Assembly (NCBI GenBank): GCA_000737985.1
Contig: JNVT01000084.1
Coordinates: 1-54,584 of the forward strand
Direction: 5' to 3'
DNA from: Gammaproteobacteria bacterium MFB021
GTDB taxonomy: Bacteria > Pseudomonadota > Gammaproteobacteria > Pseudomonadales > Halomonadaceae
Length of the DNA: 54,584 bases
The notes beneath the pieces were generated by a model that was not told the DNA's origin, did no database searches, and worked only from the letters and a program-made list of their open reading frames with translations. Both the position numbers and the translations under genes were made by a program. Below are positions 22,372 through 31,834 of this stretch, in pieces. How positions within the stretch are numbered: the stretch's first letter is position 1; each line of letters starts with the position of its first letter.

Positions 22372-23270
22372 ATCCAATCTCGATCCTCCGCCACGGTCTC
22401 GTCCTGGTGGCGCTTCTCGTGGCGAGCCAGGCGCAGGCCGTCGAGATCCTGCACTGGGACCGCAAGCCACTGCCCGTCGATCTGCCCGTCGGTAGCGAGC
22501 GCGTTATCGTGTTGGATCGCAACGTGCGCGTCGGACTGCCTCGCGAGATCGCTGACGCCGAGACGCTGCGGGTGCAGAGTGCCGGCGGCGCGATCTATCT
22601 CAAGGCGAACAAGCCTTTCGACACGCAGCGCGTTCGCATCCAGGACGTCGAAACCAACGAGGTCGTCCTGTTCGACCTGACGGCCAGAGAAAACGGGGCG
22701 AGCGACGAGGAAATTCAGGTGGTGTTCCCGGATGGCGAGTCCGCCGATGCCAACGGCCGTGCCACTGACGCCACCTCGTCCTCCGAGAAAACCGATCGGC
22801 AATCCAGTGATGCATCGCAGGGTCACACCCCCGTCCCGGTCGTGCTGACTCGCTACGCGGCACAGTCTCTCTACGCGCCGACCCGCACCATCGAGCCTGT
22901 CCGTGGTATCAATCGCGTGGCCATGCGACTGCCCGATCGCATGCCATCGCTATTACCAGCGCTGCCGGTGACGGCTACGCCTATCGCTGCGTGGAAACTC
23001 GACGGCTGGGTGGTCACGGCGGTGCGGCTTGCCAATCGCGACCCCTCGCGTGCCTTCGAACTCGATCCGCGCTGGCTGCAGGGCGATCTCTATAGCGCCA
23101 CCTTCATGCATCCGACGCTCGGTCAGCGCGGCAGCGTTCGTGATACTACGACCGCCTTCATCGTGACGCGTGGCCAGCCCCTGGCGCAGGCATTACCGCT
23201 CTCCAATTCATCCGACGGCGGGGTCTCCGCCTCCCTCGAGGATGGCATTCGGGTAGGAGGTGACTCATGA
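22368..23270 (+). CDS. TIGR03749 (PFL_4704, TraK-like) transfer protein
   Basis: 300 residues with a signal peptide ending AQA. VEILHWDRKPLPVDLPVGSERVI opens the mature protein. SLYAPTRTIEPVRGINRVAMRLP and GWVVTAVRLANRDPSRAFELDPRWLQGDL are landmarks of the family. It is the likely TraK/VirB9-like outer-ring component in the periplasm. It overlaps the next gene by four bases. Confidence 0.84.
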   Translation: MNPISILRHGLVLVALLVASQAQAVEILHWDRKPLPVDLPVGSERVIVLDRNVRVGLPREIADAETLRVQSAGGAIYLKANKPFDTQRVRIQDVETNEVVLFDLTARENGASDEEIQVVFPDGESADANGRATDATSSSEKTDRQSSDASQGHTPVPVVLTRYAAQSLYAPTRTIEPVRGINRVAMRLPDRMPSLLPALPVTATPIAAWKLDGWVVTAVRLANRDPSRAFELDPRWLQGDLYSATFMHPTLGQRGSVRDTTTAFIVTRGQPLAQALPLSNSSDGGVSASLEDGIRVGGDS

Positions 23271-24775
23271 AACTGCAGGGCAACGGCCTGTTGAAGGTGC
23301 TTGTGCCGCTGTTTCTGGCATTGGCATTGGCCATCGTCGTGATGTGGCCTGGTTCGGACTCGGATCAACAGTCAGCACAGCAAGGTTCTCTCGACAAGAA
23401 GGATCCTTCGTTGACGTTGAGTCAGGACGAACTCAAGGCCCTGGGGATCGAGGGGGACACGCCGGAGGACACGGTGGCCACCCTGGTGGGGCAGACGCGG
23501 ATGATGCGCGATCAAATGAACAGGGTTCTCGATGCCAACGACAAGCTGCGTGAGCAGAACCAGGAGCTGGCCGAGCGCAACGACAATGTGGATGGACGCA
23601 TCCGCAGTGCCCTGCGCGATCAGCAGCAGGATTTCACGCAAGAGCGTCGCCAGAACCAGCGTGAGAATCAAAGCCTGCTCAACAATCTTCAGGGCCAGAT
23701 CCGCAACTTGAAGGAGGGTTTCACCGGCGACGCTGACGAGAGCGGCGATGACGACATGCCGATCGGTCTCGGTCTCGAGGGCGGTGGCGGTCCGACCGGT
23801 AGCTACAGCTCCGGAGGCAATCTGGCGTGGGTCGAGCCAATGGATCAGCGTCAGGAGACTGGGCGCAATGGCTCGCGCCGAGACGAGGGGTCGGCTTTCC
23901 CCACCTCGTTCAAGGCGGTGGCGAGCGATGTTGGTGATGCGGCGTCGCGGGCCAACAGCGCTATCAAGGCCAGTGCGACGGGCCAGCCGGACGAGGCCAC
24001 GGTGGAGCCGGTGTATACCATCCCCGAAAACTCGACCCTGATGGGCTCTCTGGCCATGACGGCGTTGTTGGGACGGGTGCCTGTCGACGGCACGGTCAAC
24101 GACCCGTATCCGTTCAAGGTGATGATCGGCAAGGACAACCTCACGGCCAACGGCATCGAGCTGCCCGAGGTCCGGGCTGCCGTCGCCAGTGGCACCGCCA
24201 CTGGTGACTGGACCCTCTCCTGTGTGCGCGGAAACATCACCAGTCTCACCTTCGTCTTCGAGGACGGCACGATCCGCACGGTGCCATCGCCGGAAGACGT
24301 CAATCAGGGCGGTGGCGGCAACGATAACCGCAGCAACCAGAACCAGACCATCGGTGGAGGCGATTCCATCGGCTGGATCAGCGATCAGGCGGGCCTTCCC
24401 TGCATCAGCGGCATGCGCCGCAGCAACGCCCAGCAGTATCTCGGCACCCAGGGGCTTTTGACGGCCGCCGGCGCCGGCGCGGCGACGATGCTCTCGGATG
24501 ATGACTCGACGTCGATCACTTCATTCGGCAGCGACGGTTCCATTTCTCAGGCCATGAGCGGCAACCAGGCCGTGGGGCAGATCCTCAGCCAGGGCGTCAA
24601 CGACATGAGCGAGTGGGTCAATAAGCTCTATGGCGAGGCGTTCGCGGCGGTCTACGTGCCGCCGGGGCAGAACGTGGCCATCCACATCAACAAGCAGCTG
24701 CCGATCGATTACGAGACCGAAGGGAGGAAGGTGCGCTATGACACGTCAACCGCAACCACAGTCGGGCTCGACTGA
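23267..24775 (+). CDS. TIGR03752 (PFL_4705, TraB/VirB10-like) transfer protein
   Basis: 502 residues. One membrane helix (VPLFLALALAIVVMW) near residue 20 is followed by a coiled coil at about 75-150 and a glycine/serine linker. A beta-rich C-terminal domain contains YTIPENSTLMGSLAMTALLGRVPV and VYVPPGQNVAIHINKQLPIDYE. This is the VirB10/TraB arrangement that bridges inner and outer membranes. The next gene starts inside its end. Confidence 0.87.
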   Translation: MKLQGNGLLKVLVPLFLALALAIVVMWPGSDSDQQSAQQGSLDKKDPSLTLSQDELKALGIEGDTPEDTVATLVGQTRMMRDQMNRVLDANDKLREQNQELAERNDNVDGRIRSALRDQQQDFTQERRQNQRENQSLLNNLQGQIRNLKEGFTGDADESGDDDMPIGLGLEGGGGPTGSYSSGGNLAWVEPMDQRQETGRNGSRRDEGSAFPTSFKAVASDVGDAASRANSAIKASATGQPDEATVEPVYTIPENSTLMGSLAMTALLGRVPVDGTVNDPYPFKVMIGKDNLTANGIELPEVRAAVASGTATGDWTLSCVRGNITSLTFVFEDGTIRTVPSPEDVNQGGGGNDNRSNQNQTIGGGDSIGWISDQAGLPCISGMRRSNAQQYLGTQGLLTAAGAGAATMLSDDDSTSITSFGSDGSISQAMSGNQAVGQILSQGVNDMSEWVNKLYGEAFAAVYVPPGQNVAIHINKQLPIDYETEGRKVRYDTSTATTVGLD

Positions 24776-25232
24776 ATATCGCGCGGCGACGCGCATCGCG
24801 ATCGCCGCACTGGGTTTGATCAGTCTCGCGATGCTCTCGGGCTGTGCGACCTCGAAGGATGAATTGATGCCGACCAACGGCATGACCATGCAGGAACTCT
24901 GGGAACAGGGTTCCACGGTCGGGGGCGACAGCCAGCGGACCGGCAGCCCCGGCCAGCGTGCGGTGGACGCGGCTCGCGGCGCGCTGCGTCGTCCGATTGG
25001 AGACGGCGAGATGCGAGCCGAGCAGACGCGATACACGCGGGAGGCGGCCAACGAGATCTATAGCCAGTTCTCGCGTTTACCCAATCCCGACCTGGTGATG
25101 TTCGTTTATCCCCACCTCGCCGGTGGTGAGTCGGTGCCGGTACCGGGCTACTCCACGGTCTTTCCGCTCTACAACAAGCCGCAGTACGCCATGCCCGGGG
25201 AGGGCGCGCGACCGGCAGGGAGGACGCGCTGA
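24738..25232 (+). CDS. TIGR03751 transfer lipoprotein (TraV-like)
   Basis: 164 residues. The start at 24738 follows GGAGGAAGG and overlaps the previous gene. It has a lipobox LSGC, then TSKDELMPTNGMTMQELWEQG. ANEIYSQFSRLPNPDLVMFVYPHLAGGESVPVPGYSTVFPLY is the conserved end of the family. It is probably the VirB7/TraV-like lipoprotein that anchors the outer ring. It is coupled to traC by one overlapping base. Confidence 0.85.
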   Translation: MTRQPQPQSGSTEYRAATRIAIAALGLISLAMLSGCATSKDELMPTNGMTMQELWEQGSTVGGDSQRTGSPGQRAVDAARGALRRPIGDGEMRAEQTRYTREAANEIYSQFSRLPNPDLVMFVYPHLAGGESVPVPGYSTVFPLYNKPQYAMPGEGARPAGRTR

Positions 25233-28186
25233 TGTCGCTCAATGCGCTCATGAACCGCTGGTTCGGCCATGCCGACCAGCGCGAGGAGGACGCCGCTAAC
25301 CAAGAGGAGGACAACTCTCGCGGTGGGCGGCCGACATCGGTGCCGCGCGGCAAGCCGATCACCGAACGCGACGTCGACAAGCTTTACGAGCGCGCCCCTT
25401 CGTTCGCCAACTATTTGCCATTTATCGAGTACCTACCGGCATCGCAGAGTTTTCTGATGGACGACTGTCGCTCGGTGGGGATCGTGGCCGAGATCGTGCC
25501 GCTGGCCACCGAGGGACGCTCCGAGGAGTGGCTGACCGCCAAACGTGACCTGATTGAGGGAGCGTTTCAGGACGCGCTCCCGCAGCACGACAACTCTCCC
25601 TGGGTGGCTCAGATCTACGCGCAGGATGAGGTCGACTACCGCGACATCATGGAACGCCTGAAGTCCTACATCGACTGTCCGGATCCGGAGTCGACCCGGG
25701 CCTCCAGCGGGCTGCTGGAGACGGCTTACACCCAGGAGTGGCTGGGGCAGTTCGAGCGCCACCTCAAGTCCATCTCCCAGGAGGGGGGCGTTTTTCACGA
25801 TGACGTGGTGACACAGACGCAGTGGAAGGGGCAGACCCGGCGCACACGATTGGTGCTGTATCGCCGTCTCAACAAGCAGGCACAGTCCGGCCGTGGTCAG
25901 CCGCTGACGCCCGAGGAAGAGGCCAACATGGTCTATGACCGACTGGCGTCGGCGCTCGAGGGTGTGGGCCTCACACTGCGGCGTTACGACGGACGCGACT
26001 TCCATCGCTGGATGGTGGTCTGGCTCAATCCCCGACCGGCCATGTCTCCCGAGGACCCGCAGGCGTTCTACGACCTGGTGGAGTATCCGGGCGACGACAA
26101 TTTGCCCTATGACTATGACCTGGGCGGCGACGTGCTCTTCAACGCCCCCGAGTCCGACGCCGACAAGGGCCTGTGGTACTTCGACGGTCTGCCGCACCGC
26201 TGTCTGGTGGTTGATGAGCTGCGCCGACGTCCGGACATTGGTCACATCACCGGCGAGGTCAAGCGTCAGGGTAGCAAGTCCAAGGTCTCGAACGCGTTGA
26301 TGGACGTGCTCCCCGAGGGAACCGTGATGGTGTTGACCATTGTCGCGTCACCGCAGGAGCCGCTCGAGGATCATATCAATCGGCTCAAGGACAAGGCGCA
26401 CGGGGATAGCGTGCTCGCGGTCAGCGTGCGTCGGGACTGCGAGAAGGCCAAGGAGTTCATGGCCGAGCGCCATTATCTGTATCAGTCGTCGCTTGTGTTT
26501 TACGTGCGTGGCGAGGACGAGACGGATCTGCGACAGAAGTGCCAGGCACTGAGCACCAAGCTGTATCAGTCGAGCCTGAAACCGGTGGAGCCGGAAGACG
26601 AGATCGCTTCGCTCAACACCTATCTGCGCTGGATGCCGATGGCGTTCGATCCCGACAAGGACGCGCGCAACCGCTGGTACACGGCCTACAACTACGTCCA
26701 GCACCTGGCCAATTTGAGCCCTTTCTTCGGGCGGGCTCGAGGCACCGGTCGTCCGGGACTGACGATGTTCAATCGTGGCGGCGAAACGCTCTCCTTCGAC
26801 CCCTTTCATCTGGCCGATCGCGAGAAGAACGCCCACGCCTTCATCAGCGGGCCGACGGGGGCGGGCAAGTCGGCATCGCTGACGGCAATGTGTGCCCAGC
26901 TGATGGCGGTGCGTCGGCCGCGTCTGTTCATTCTTGAGGTCGGCAACAGCTTCGGGCTGCTCGCCGACTACTTCGAGCGCAATGGTCTGAGCGTGAACAA
27001 GGTCAAACTGTCGCCGGGTTCCGGGGTGTCACTGGCGCCGTTTCTGGAAGCCCACCGTCTGCTCGAGGACGAACACGCCCGCCGTCGCGCTGCCGAGGAT
27101 GCCGAAGCGCGTGCACGAGGGGAGAGCGTCGACGACGCGCTGCCCGCACCGATCGAGGATGACGACGAGGAGGAGGATCTCGACGAGGACAAGCGTGATC
27201 TACTCGGCGAGATGGAGATCACCGCACGGTTGATGATCACCGGTGGCGAGGAAGAGGAAGAGCGGCGCTTCCGGCGTGCCGATCGACGCATGGTGCGTGA
27301 TGCCATCATGCGTGCCGCACGATTGACCTTCGAGGAGGCACGCCCCTGCAAGACCGAGGACGTGCGGGAGGCCTTCTTCGCGATCTCCCGGGATCCCGAC
27401 GTTCATGAAGAGACCCGGCGCCGCGCCAACGAGATGGGCATGAATATCGGCCTGTTCTGCGATGGATTCGATGGCGAGGTGTTCAACTCGACCGGCGATC
27501 CCTGGCCGGAGTGTGACGTCACACTGGTCGATCTCGCGACCTATGCCCGCGAGGGGTACGGCGCGCAGTTGGCACTGTCGGTCATCTCGATCACCAACAT
27601 GATCACCAACCTGGCCGAGCGCACCCAGTACGACGGTCGTCATATCGTGCAGATCATCGACGAGAGTCACGTCGTGACGGTCAATCCGCTGCTGAGCCCG
27701 TTCTTCGTCAAGGTGGGCAAGATGGGCCGTAAGCTCATGTACTGGCTCTGGTTCGCCACCCAAAACGTGGAAGATTTCCCGGACGCCGCCGAGAAGCTGC
27801 TCAACATGATCGAATTCTGGATCTGTCTGGTGATGCCGCCCGACGAGGTGCAGAAGATCAAGCGCTTCAAGTCGCTGTCGCCGGCGCAGGAGGAGTTGCT
27901 GCTCTCGGCATCGAAGATCTCCAAGAAGTACACCGAGGGCGTGGTGCTCGCCTCGGCGGTGGAATCGCTGTTTCGCGTCGTGCAGCCGAGCCTCTCTCTC
28001 GCGCTCTCGGGTACCGAGGGGGACGAGAAGAAGGCACGCCGCAGCATCATGCTCGAGAAGCGTTGTTCCGAGCTGGAAGCGGCCATTCATATCGCGAAGG
28101 AGATGGACGCCAAGCGTGGCTTCATCGACGAAGCCGCGTTCGAGTCCGGCGGTCTGGCTCAGCGGGACGAGGATGTCGCGGTATGA
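25232..28186 (+). CDS. traC: TraC-type conjugative ATPase (TIGR03744)
   Basis: 984 residues, a VirB4-like ATPase of the inner membrane. The Walker A is GPTGAGKS (Lys546). The Walker B region is HIVQIIDESHVV. An N-terminal TraC_F_IV-like domain (EYLPASQSFLMDD) is followed by the RecA-like core. About 30 residues of nearly continuous Asp and Glu (around residues 625-660) are inserted after the Walker A region, as in other long MPF-G VirB4 proteins. It powers pilus and channel assembly. Confidence 0.93.
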   Translation: MSLNALMNRWFGHADQREEDAANQEEDNSRGGRPTSVPRGKPITERDVDKLYERAPSFANYLPFIEYLPASQSFLMDDCRSVGIVAEIVPLATEGRSEEWLTAKRDLIEGAFQDALPQHDNSPWVAQIYAQDEVDYRDIMERLKSYIDCPDPESTRASSGLLETAYTQEWLGQFERHLKSISQEGGVFHDDVVTQTQWKGQTRRTRLVLYRRLNKQAQSGRGQPLTPEEEANMVYDRLASALEGVGLTLRRYDGRDFHRWMVVWLNPRPAMSPEDPQAFYDLVEYPGDDNLPYDYDLGGDVLFNAPESDADKGLWYFDGLPHRCLVVDELRRRPDIGHITGEVKRQGSKSKVSNALMDVLPEGTVMVLTIVASPQEPLEDHINRLKDKAHGDSVLAVSVRRDCEKAKEFMAERHYLYQSSLVFYVRGEDETDLRQKCQALSTKLYQSSLKPVEPEDEIASLNTYLRWMPMAFDPDKDARNRWYTAYNYVQHLANLSPFFGRARGTGRPGLTMFNRGGETLSFDPFHLADREKNAHAFISGPTGAGKSASLTAMCAQLMAVRRPRLFILEVGNSFGLLADYFERNGLSVNKVKLSPGSGVSLAPFLEAHRLLEDEHARRRAAEDAEARARGESVDDALPAPIEDDDEEEDLDEDKRDLLGEMEITARLMITGGEEEEERRFRRADRRMVRDAIMRAARLTFEEARPCKTEDVREAFFAISRDPDVHEETRRRANEMGMNIGLFCDGFDGEVFNSTGDPWPECDVTLVDLATYAREGYGAQLALSVISITNMITNLAERTQYDGRHIVQIIDESHVVTVNPLLSPFFVKVGKMGRKLMYWLWFATQNVEDFPDAAEKLLNMIEFWICLVMPPDEVQKIKRFKSLSPAQEELLLSASKISKKYTEGVVLASAVESLFRVVQPSLSLALSGTEGDEKKARRSIMLEKRCSELEAAIHIAKEMDAKRGFIDEAAFESGGLAQRDEDVAV

Positions 28187-28764
28187 GTCACAGCGGCATC
28201 AACGAAGTGATGAGTCTCGTCGCCGTGGTCGTGGCAGGGTTACTGGCTCTTGGGATTATCGGAGCCATTCTGGCTGTCCTGTCCGGCCGGCGTGGTCGTT
28301 CACTCCCCTATATCCCCCAGGCTTCCCTGAATACCCCTGCCGAGCAGGTATTCTACGCCGCCGTTCATCGGGCCGCCGGCTCGTCGGCCCTGATCGCCTG
28401 CAAGGTCCGGATCGCCGACGTGTTGCAGGTGCGCTTTCGCAAGCGGCATCGCCGCGATCAGCGGTGGTGGCGCTATTTCCGCCTGATCAGTTCGAAGCAT
28501 GTCGATCTCGTGGTGTGCGAGCCACGCGGTGGGCGAATTCTCGCCGCGATCGAACTCGATGACCGCAGTCATCGCCGTCGCGATCGTAAGCGGCGTGATC
28601 GTTTCGTTGACGACGCCTTCGCGTCGGCGGGCGTGCCGCTGTTGCGTTTTCCGGCCAGCGGTCGCTATGACGCGCGGGAGATTCAGGAGCGTCTGATGCC
28701 TTACCTCACGACCCCGAAAGAAGGATCGGTTACATGCCACAACTCCAGATCGACGACGCGGTGA
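28183..28764 (+). CDS. Membrane-anchored DUF2726 protein
   Basis: 193 residues. The N-terminal helix is VMSLVAVVVAGLLALGIIGAILAVL. The soluble domain matches DUF2726: LNTPAEQVFYAAVHRAAG, HVDLVVCEPRGGRILAAIELDDRSH and RRDRFVDDAFASAGVPLLRFP. DUF2726 is a PD-(D/E)XK-like restriction-endonuclease fold; here the E-x-D (IELDD) region is kept. It overlaps traC and the next gene, so it is co-translated. The role in transfer is unknown. Confidence 0.78.
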   Translation: MSHSGINEVMSLVAVVVAGLLALGIIGAILAVLSGRRGRSLPYIPQASLNTPAEQVFYAAVHRAAGSSALIACKVRIADVLQVRFRKRHRRDQRWWRYFRLISSKHVDLVVCEPRGGRILAAIELDDRSHRRRDRKRRDRFVDDAFASAGVPLLRFPASGRYDAREIQERLMPYLTTPKEGSVTCHNSRSTTR

Positions 28765-29396
28765 GCACGATGAACCTCGACGCGAGAGCGCGCACGCTGC
28801 ATCTACTCCCGGTCCTGCAGGTCGATCCCTTCGATGGTGTCGCGCTCGAGGACATCACCCTGTCGGTATCGGCGAGCTGGCTCGACACTCCCGTCATTCC
28901 TGCGACGGGCTGGACACTTCGTCAGCCGTATCCCAATCGACTGTATTTCGTCGGTGGATCCGACGACTGCCATCTGGGTCACTTCATCACGCTGCCAGAG
29001 GGGCAGCAGGCCGGTGAAGTGACTTTCCACTGGACTGTGGACGTCTCGGCGTTGCCGCCCGGTCACTTCCAGATCACGCACCGGCTCGACCTGGTGTTCG
29101 AGGAGGGGAGTGGAAACACCTGGTCGATGGATATCGCCAACTGGTGGGCGCAGAGCGAGTTTGCCACTGAGGAACACGCCGCGCCCGATCTCGGGCGCAA
29201 TCGGTTTTCTCGTCTCAAGCGGCAGGGCTTTTCGCCAAGCCGGCGTGCCCACGTCAGCGAAGCATTGCGGGATGGCTGTCGCTACCTGGATATCCACGAG
29301 TCACTCGAACTGCCGGCGATCACCCTGGGGGATTGCTGGACCATCGATACCTACGGCGGAGACACCGTTCATGAATGCCTGGAGGCGCTGCGATGA
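28734..29396 (+). CDS. Hypothetical protein between TraC and DsbC-like
   Basis: 220 residues, soluble. An N-terminal beta sandwich-like half (THRLDLVFEEGSGNTWSMDI) follows an opening MPQLQIDDAVSTMNLDARA, and a helical RRAHVSEALRDGCRYLD region comes next. I recognise no family. Its start lies 31 bases inside the preceding gene and its end overlaps the next, so it is part of the transfer operon. Confidence 0.6.
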   Translation: MPQLQIDDAVSTMNLDARARTLHLLPVLQVDPFDGVALEDITLSVSASWLDTPVIPATGWTLRQPYPNRLYFVGGSDDCHLGHFITLPEGQQAGEVTFHWTVDVSALPPGHFQITHRLDLVFEEGSGNTWSMDIANWWAQSEFATEEHAAPDLGRNRFSRLKRQGFSPSRRAHVSEALRDGCRYLDIHESLELPAITLGDCWTIDTYGGDTVHECLEALR

Positions 29397-30166
29397 AAGC
29401 TCACAACCTGCTTTACGCTGTCGGTCTGACCCTGATGATGCCCGTATCGGCGCAGGCCACCGGTATTCCGGTGCCTGATGTGCCGGACACGCCCCCTCCC
29501 GCTGCGCTGCAAGACCTGACAATCAACGGCCAGCCCGTGACGACGGACACCATTCGGCGGGTCGAGCTGGAGGGACCCATCTACGAGGTGCGGCTGCGAA
29601 ACGGTGACACGTTCTACAGCGACGCTCAGGGACGTCACATGGTCGTGGGGAGTCTTTACGACAACGGCCCCGACGGACTCATCAACGTCACAGAGCAGCA
29701 CGACCGTCAGGATCGGCTGGACCAGCTGAGTGCCATTCCAGAGGGGGGCACGGTGGATTATCCCGCCCAGGGCGAGGAGATCGGACGCATCACCGTCTTC
29801 ACCGATACGACCTGTCCCTACTGCCAGAAACTGCATCAAGAGATCGATCAGCTGACACAAGCTGGCGTCACCGTGCGCTACGTGCCGTTTCCTCGTGCCG
29901 GCAGCCACTCTCCGGCGGCCAATCAACTGGCTCAGGTACTTTGTTCAGAGTCACCCACTGATGCCATGACCCGTGCATTTCATGGCGAAGCTCTCGCGTC
30001 CAGACCGTCGGAGAGTTGCCAGTCAGCCGTTGATGACGGTTTTGCGCTGGGACAGCAGTTCGGGGTGCAAGGGACGCCCTCCATCGTGCTCCCCAATGGC
30101 GAGATGGGCGAGGGCTATGTACCCGCGCGACAGCTGATTCAGGCGGTCGGGATATCCAGCTCATGA
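29393..30166 (+). CDS. DsbC-like thiol isomerase of the transfer system
   Basis: 257 residues with a signal peptide ending AQA. An N-terminal dimerisation-like domain is followed by a thioredoxin fold: FTDTTCPYCQKLHQEID with Cys141 and Cys144, then GVQGTPSIVLPNG with the cis-proline. It probably forms or rearranges disulfides in the many Cys-containing periplasmic transfer proteins. GGAGG at 29381-29385 supports the ATG at 29393. It overlaps a 59-residue gene at its end. Confidence 0.86.
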   Translation: MKAHNLLYAVGLTLMMPVSAQATGIPVPDVPDTPPPAALQDLTINGQPVTTDTIRRVELEGPIYEVRLRNGDTFYSDAQGRHMVVGSLYDNGPDGLINVTEQHDRQDRLDQLSAIPEGGTVDYPAQGEEIGRITVFTDTTCPYCQKLHQEIDQLTQAGVTVRYVPFPRAGSHSPAANQLAQVLCSESPTDAMTRAFHGEALASRPSESCQSAVDDGFALGQQFGVQGTPSIVLPNGEMGEGYVPARQLIQAVGISSS

Positions 30167-30342
30167 ATCCGATGCGACAGCGACAGATATTCATCGACGC
30201 CATGCAGTTTGCAATCGATGACGACGAACCGGCCACGTTCCTGCGGTTATGGCTCGAGGGGGATTGGGAGTCTCTTCAGCGTGACTGGCCAGACTACCGG
30301 GTTCCCGAAGAGCTGCAGCGTCACAGTCATCCTGGACCCTGA
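30163..30342 (+). CDS. Small conserved ICE protein, 59 residues
   Basis: The ATG overlaps the preceding stop (ATGA). The product reads MNPMRQRQIFIDAMQFAIDDDEPATFLRLWLEGDWESLQRDWPDY and is acidic and helical. I recall similar small FIDAMQ..LRCW proteins at this place in Pseudomonas ICEs. Function unknown. Confidence 0.6.
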   Translation: MNPMRQRQIFIDAMQFAIDDDEPATFLRLWLEGDWESLQRDWPDYRVPEELQRHSHPGP

Positions 30343-30378
30343 CCCGATCATTCCGCGTCGGGAAACATGCTGCACGCG

Positions 30379-30393
30379 TTTAACGTTTTCCGA
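30379..30393 (+). promoter_or_regulatory. TTTAACGTTTTCCG motif before TIGR03757
   Basis: TTTAACGTTTTCCGA belongs to the ICE motif family; TTAAC begins 73 bases before the next ATG, close to the 74-75 of topB and ssb. ACAATA near 30425 could serve as a -10 element. Confidence 0.5.
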
Positions 30394-30452
30394 CGATTCA
30401 CCTCCTCCCAGATGTCAGCCTCTGAACAATACCCTCACTCGGGAGCCCGACC

Positions 30453-30881
30453 ATGTCTTTCTTTCCTCAGCTGCGGCCACTTGCCGTGCTGTCATCGCTC
30501 TGCCTGCTGGCCTGGGGGCAGACCGCTGTCGCCGGCGTCGAGGTGTTTACGATTGCGGGAGAGCCGGTCGTCAATGTGCCGGCATCCGCTGCCGTGGTCG
30601 AGCTGGATGCGCCGGCGCGTCTCGACGCTCGGCTGTCACAGGATCTTCCCGCTGACCCGTCACGGGCCAAGCAGATGCTGCAATCGCGCATGAACGACCC
30701 TGAGTGGCAGCGGACGCTGCAGGACTATGGCCAGCTCTATCAGGGGGTGGCTCGTGCCTGGATGCTGGGCATAGAGAGAGTACCTGCCGTGGTGGTCGAC
30801 AGCCAGTACGTGGTGTACGGCGAGCCGGACATCTCACGCGCGCTCGAGGAGATCGAACAGGCGAGGGGAGAGCAACCATGA
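30453..30881 (+). CDS. TIGR03757 (PFL_4709) transfer protein
   Basis: 142 residues, signal peptide ending TAVAG. VEVFTIAGEPVVNVPASAAVVELD and a thioredoxin-like end (GIERVPAVVVDSQYVVYGEPDI) identify the family, which resembles TraW/TrbC N-terminal parts. It is periplasmic. The ATG of the next gene overlaps its stop. Confidence 0.83.
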   Translation: MSFFPQLRPLAVLSSLCLLAWGQTAVAGVEVFTIAGEPVVNVPASAAVVELDAPARLDARLSQDLPADPSRAKQMLQSRMNDPEWQRTLQDYGQLYQGVARAWMLGIERVPAVVVDSQYVVYGEPDISRALEEIEQARGEQP

Positions 30882-31831
30882 AGCGTTCTCTCACGACATT
30901 GCCTGTTGCCGTTGCCTTCGCGCTGATCGTCGGGCTGGCCAGCATGACAAGTGCCCCCCGAGCGCAGGCGATCACGACGCCGGAGATCCTCCAGTCGTCG
31001 ATGAGCACCCAGTGCCTCGACTACCAGGTCATCGGTATGTGCGCCTGGCTCTACTGCTCAGCCTGGGGTTGCACGGTTCGAACCTCGATTCGGGTCAAGC
31101 ACTACATTCCCGAGCTGGTCGTCAGCGCCTATGAGAACACCGGTGATAACCCCTGGACCGAGATCGCGATGCTGTCGCCCCCGACGGGTGACGCCCTGGG
31201 CGGTGGATCCGCGCTCGAGTCCGTCGCGCAGCAGCATTCGAACACGCATTTCAAGAACGTCGACGCGATCGGCCATCCCTCTGAGCTGTTCTATCGGTTC
31301 GCCAGCGGCTTCGGCTGGTTCTGTGAGAGCAACTCGCAACCACTGATGCCGTACTTCATCTCGACCCTCGATGCGCTGGCCTGGCGCTCTGGCGTGCCGG
31401 AGATGGCCTACCCCGAAGCGCTGACACCGGGCATGCGAGAGATGGGCAGTGTGGACGACCTCTGGAGCCCGATCTACCCGCGCAGTGGCTTCGTCTCCCA
31501 GACCCACGACTACAAGGTTGCGGCGACGGCGGCACAGCGTGCTGCCGACGTCGTGACGCGCAGCGGACAGCCTCACGTCTATCAGCCCCTCATCGCCCGG
31601 GATTCCGAGAGCAGCGGCATATGGGGGCCGAATCCGGTCAAGGAGGGTGATGCCGAGACCCACGAGTGGCAGGAGCTGGCACCCAACATGCGCATGTCCT
31701 GCTCGACCTTTCCCGACGGTGGCGAGAACGATCAGCTGCAGGAACCGGGCGACTACGCCTGGGCGCTGTGGCGGCCCTATCGCTGTTGCAAGAAACGCGG
31801 CCAGGAACTGCTGTACTTCACCGGAGAGTAA
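30878..31831 (+). CDS. TIGR03756 (PFL_4710, TraU-like) transfer protein
   Basis: 317 residues with a signal peptide. The mature start TTPEILQSSMSTQCLDYQVIGMCAWLYCSAWGCTVRTSIRVKHY is rich in cysteines and matches the family. The C terminus has SCSTFPDGG and WRPYRCCKKRGQELL. It is the TraU-like periplasmic factor needed for pilus or mating-pair assembly and a likely substrate of the DsbC-like protein. Confidence 0.87.
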   Translation: MKRSLTTLPVAVAFALIVGLASMTSAPRAQAITTPEILQSSMSTQCLDYQVIGMCAWLYCSAWGCTVRTSIRVKHYIPELVVSAYENTGDNPWTEIAMLSPPTGDALGGGSALESVAQQHSNTHFKNVDAIGHPSELFYRFASGFGWFCESNSQPLMPYFISTLDALAWRSGVPEMAYPEALTPGMREMGSVDDLWSPIYPRSGFVSQTHDYKVAATAAQRAADVVTRSGQPHVYQPLIARDSESSGIWGPNPVKEGDAETHEWQELAPNMRMSCSTFPDGGENDQLQEPGDYAWALWRPYRCCKKRGQELLYFTGE

Positions 31832-31834
31832 GCC

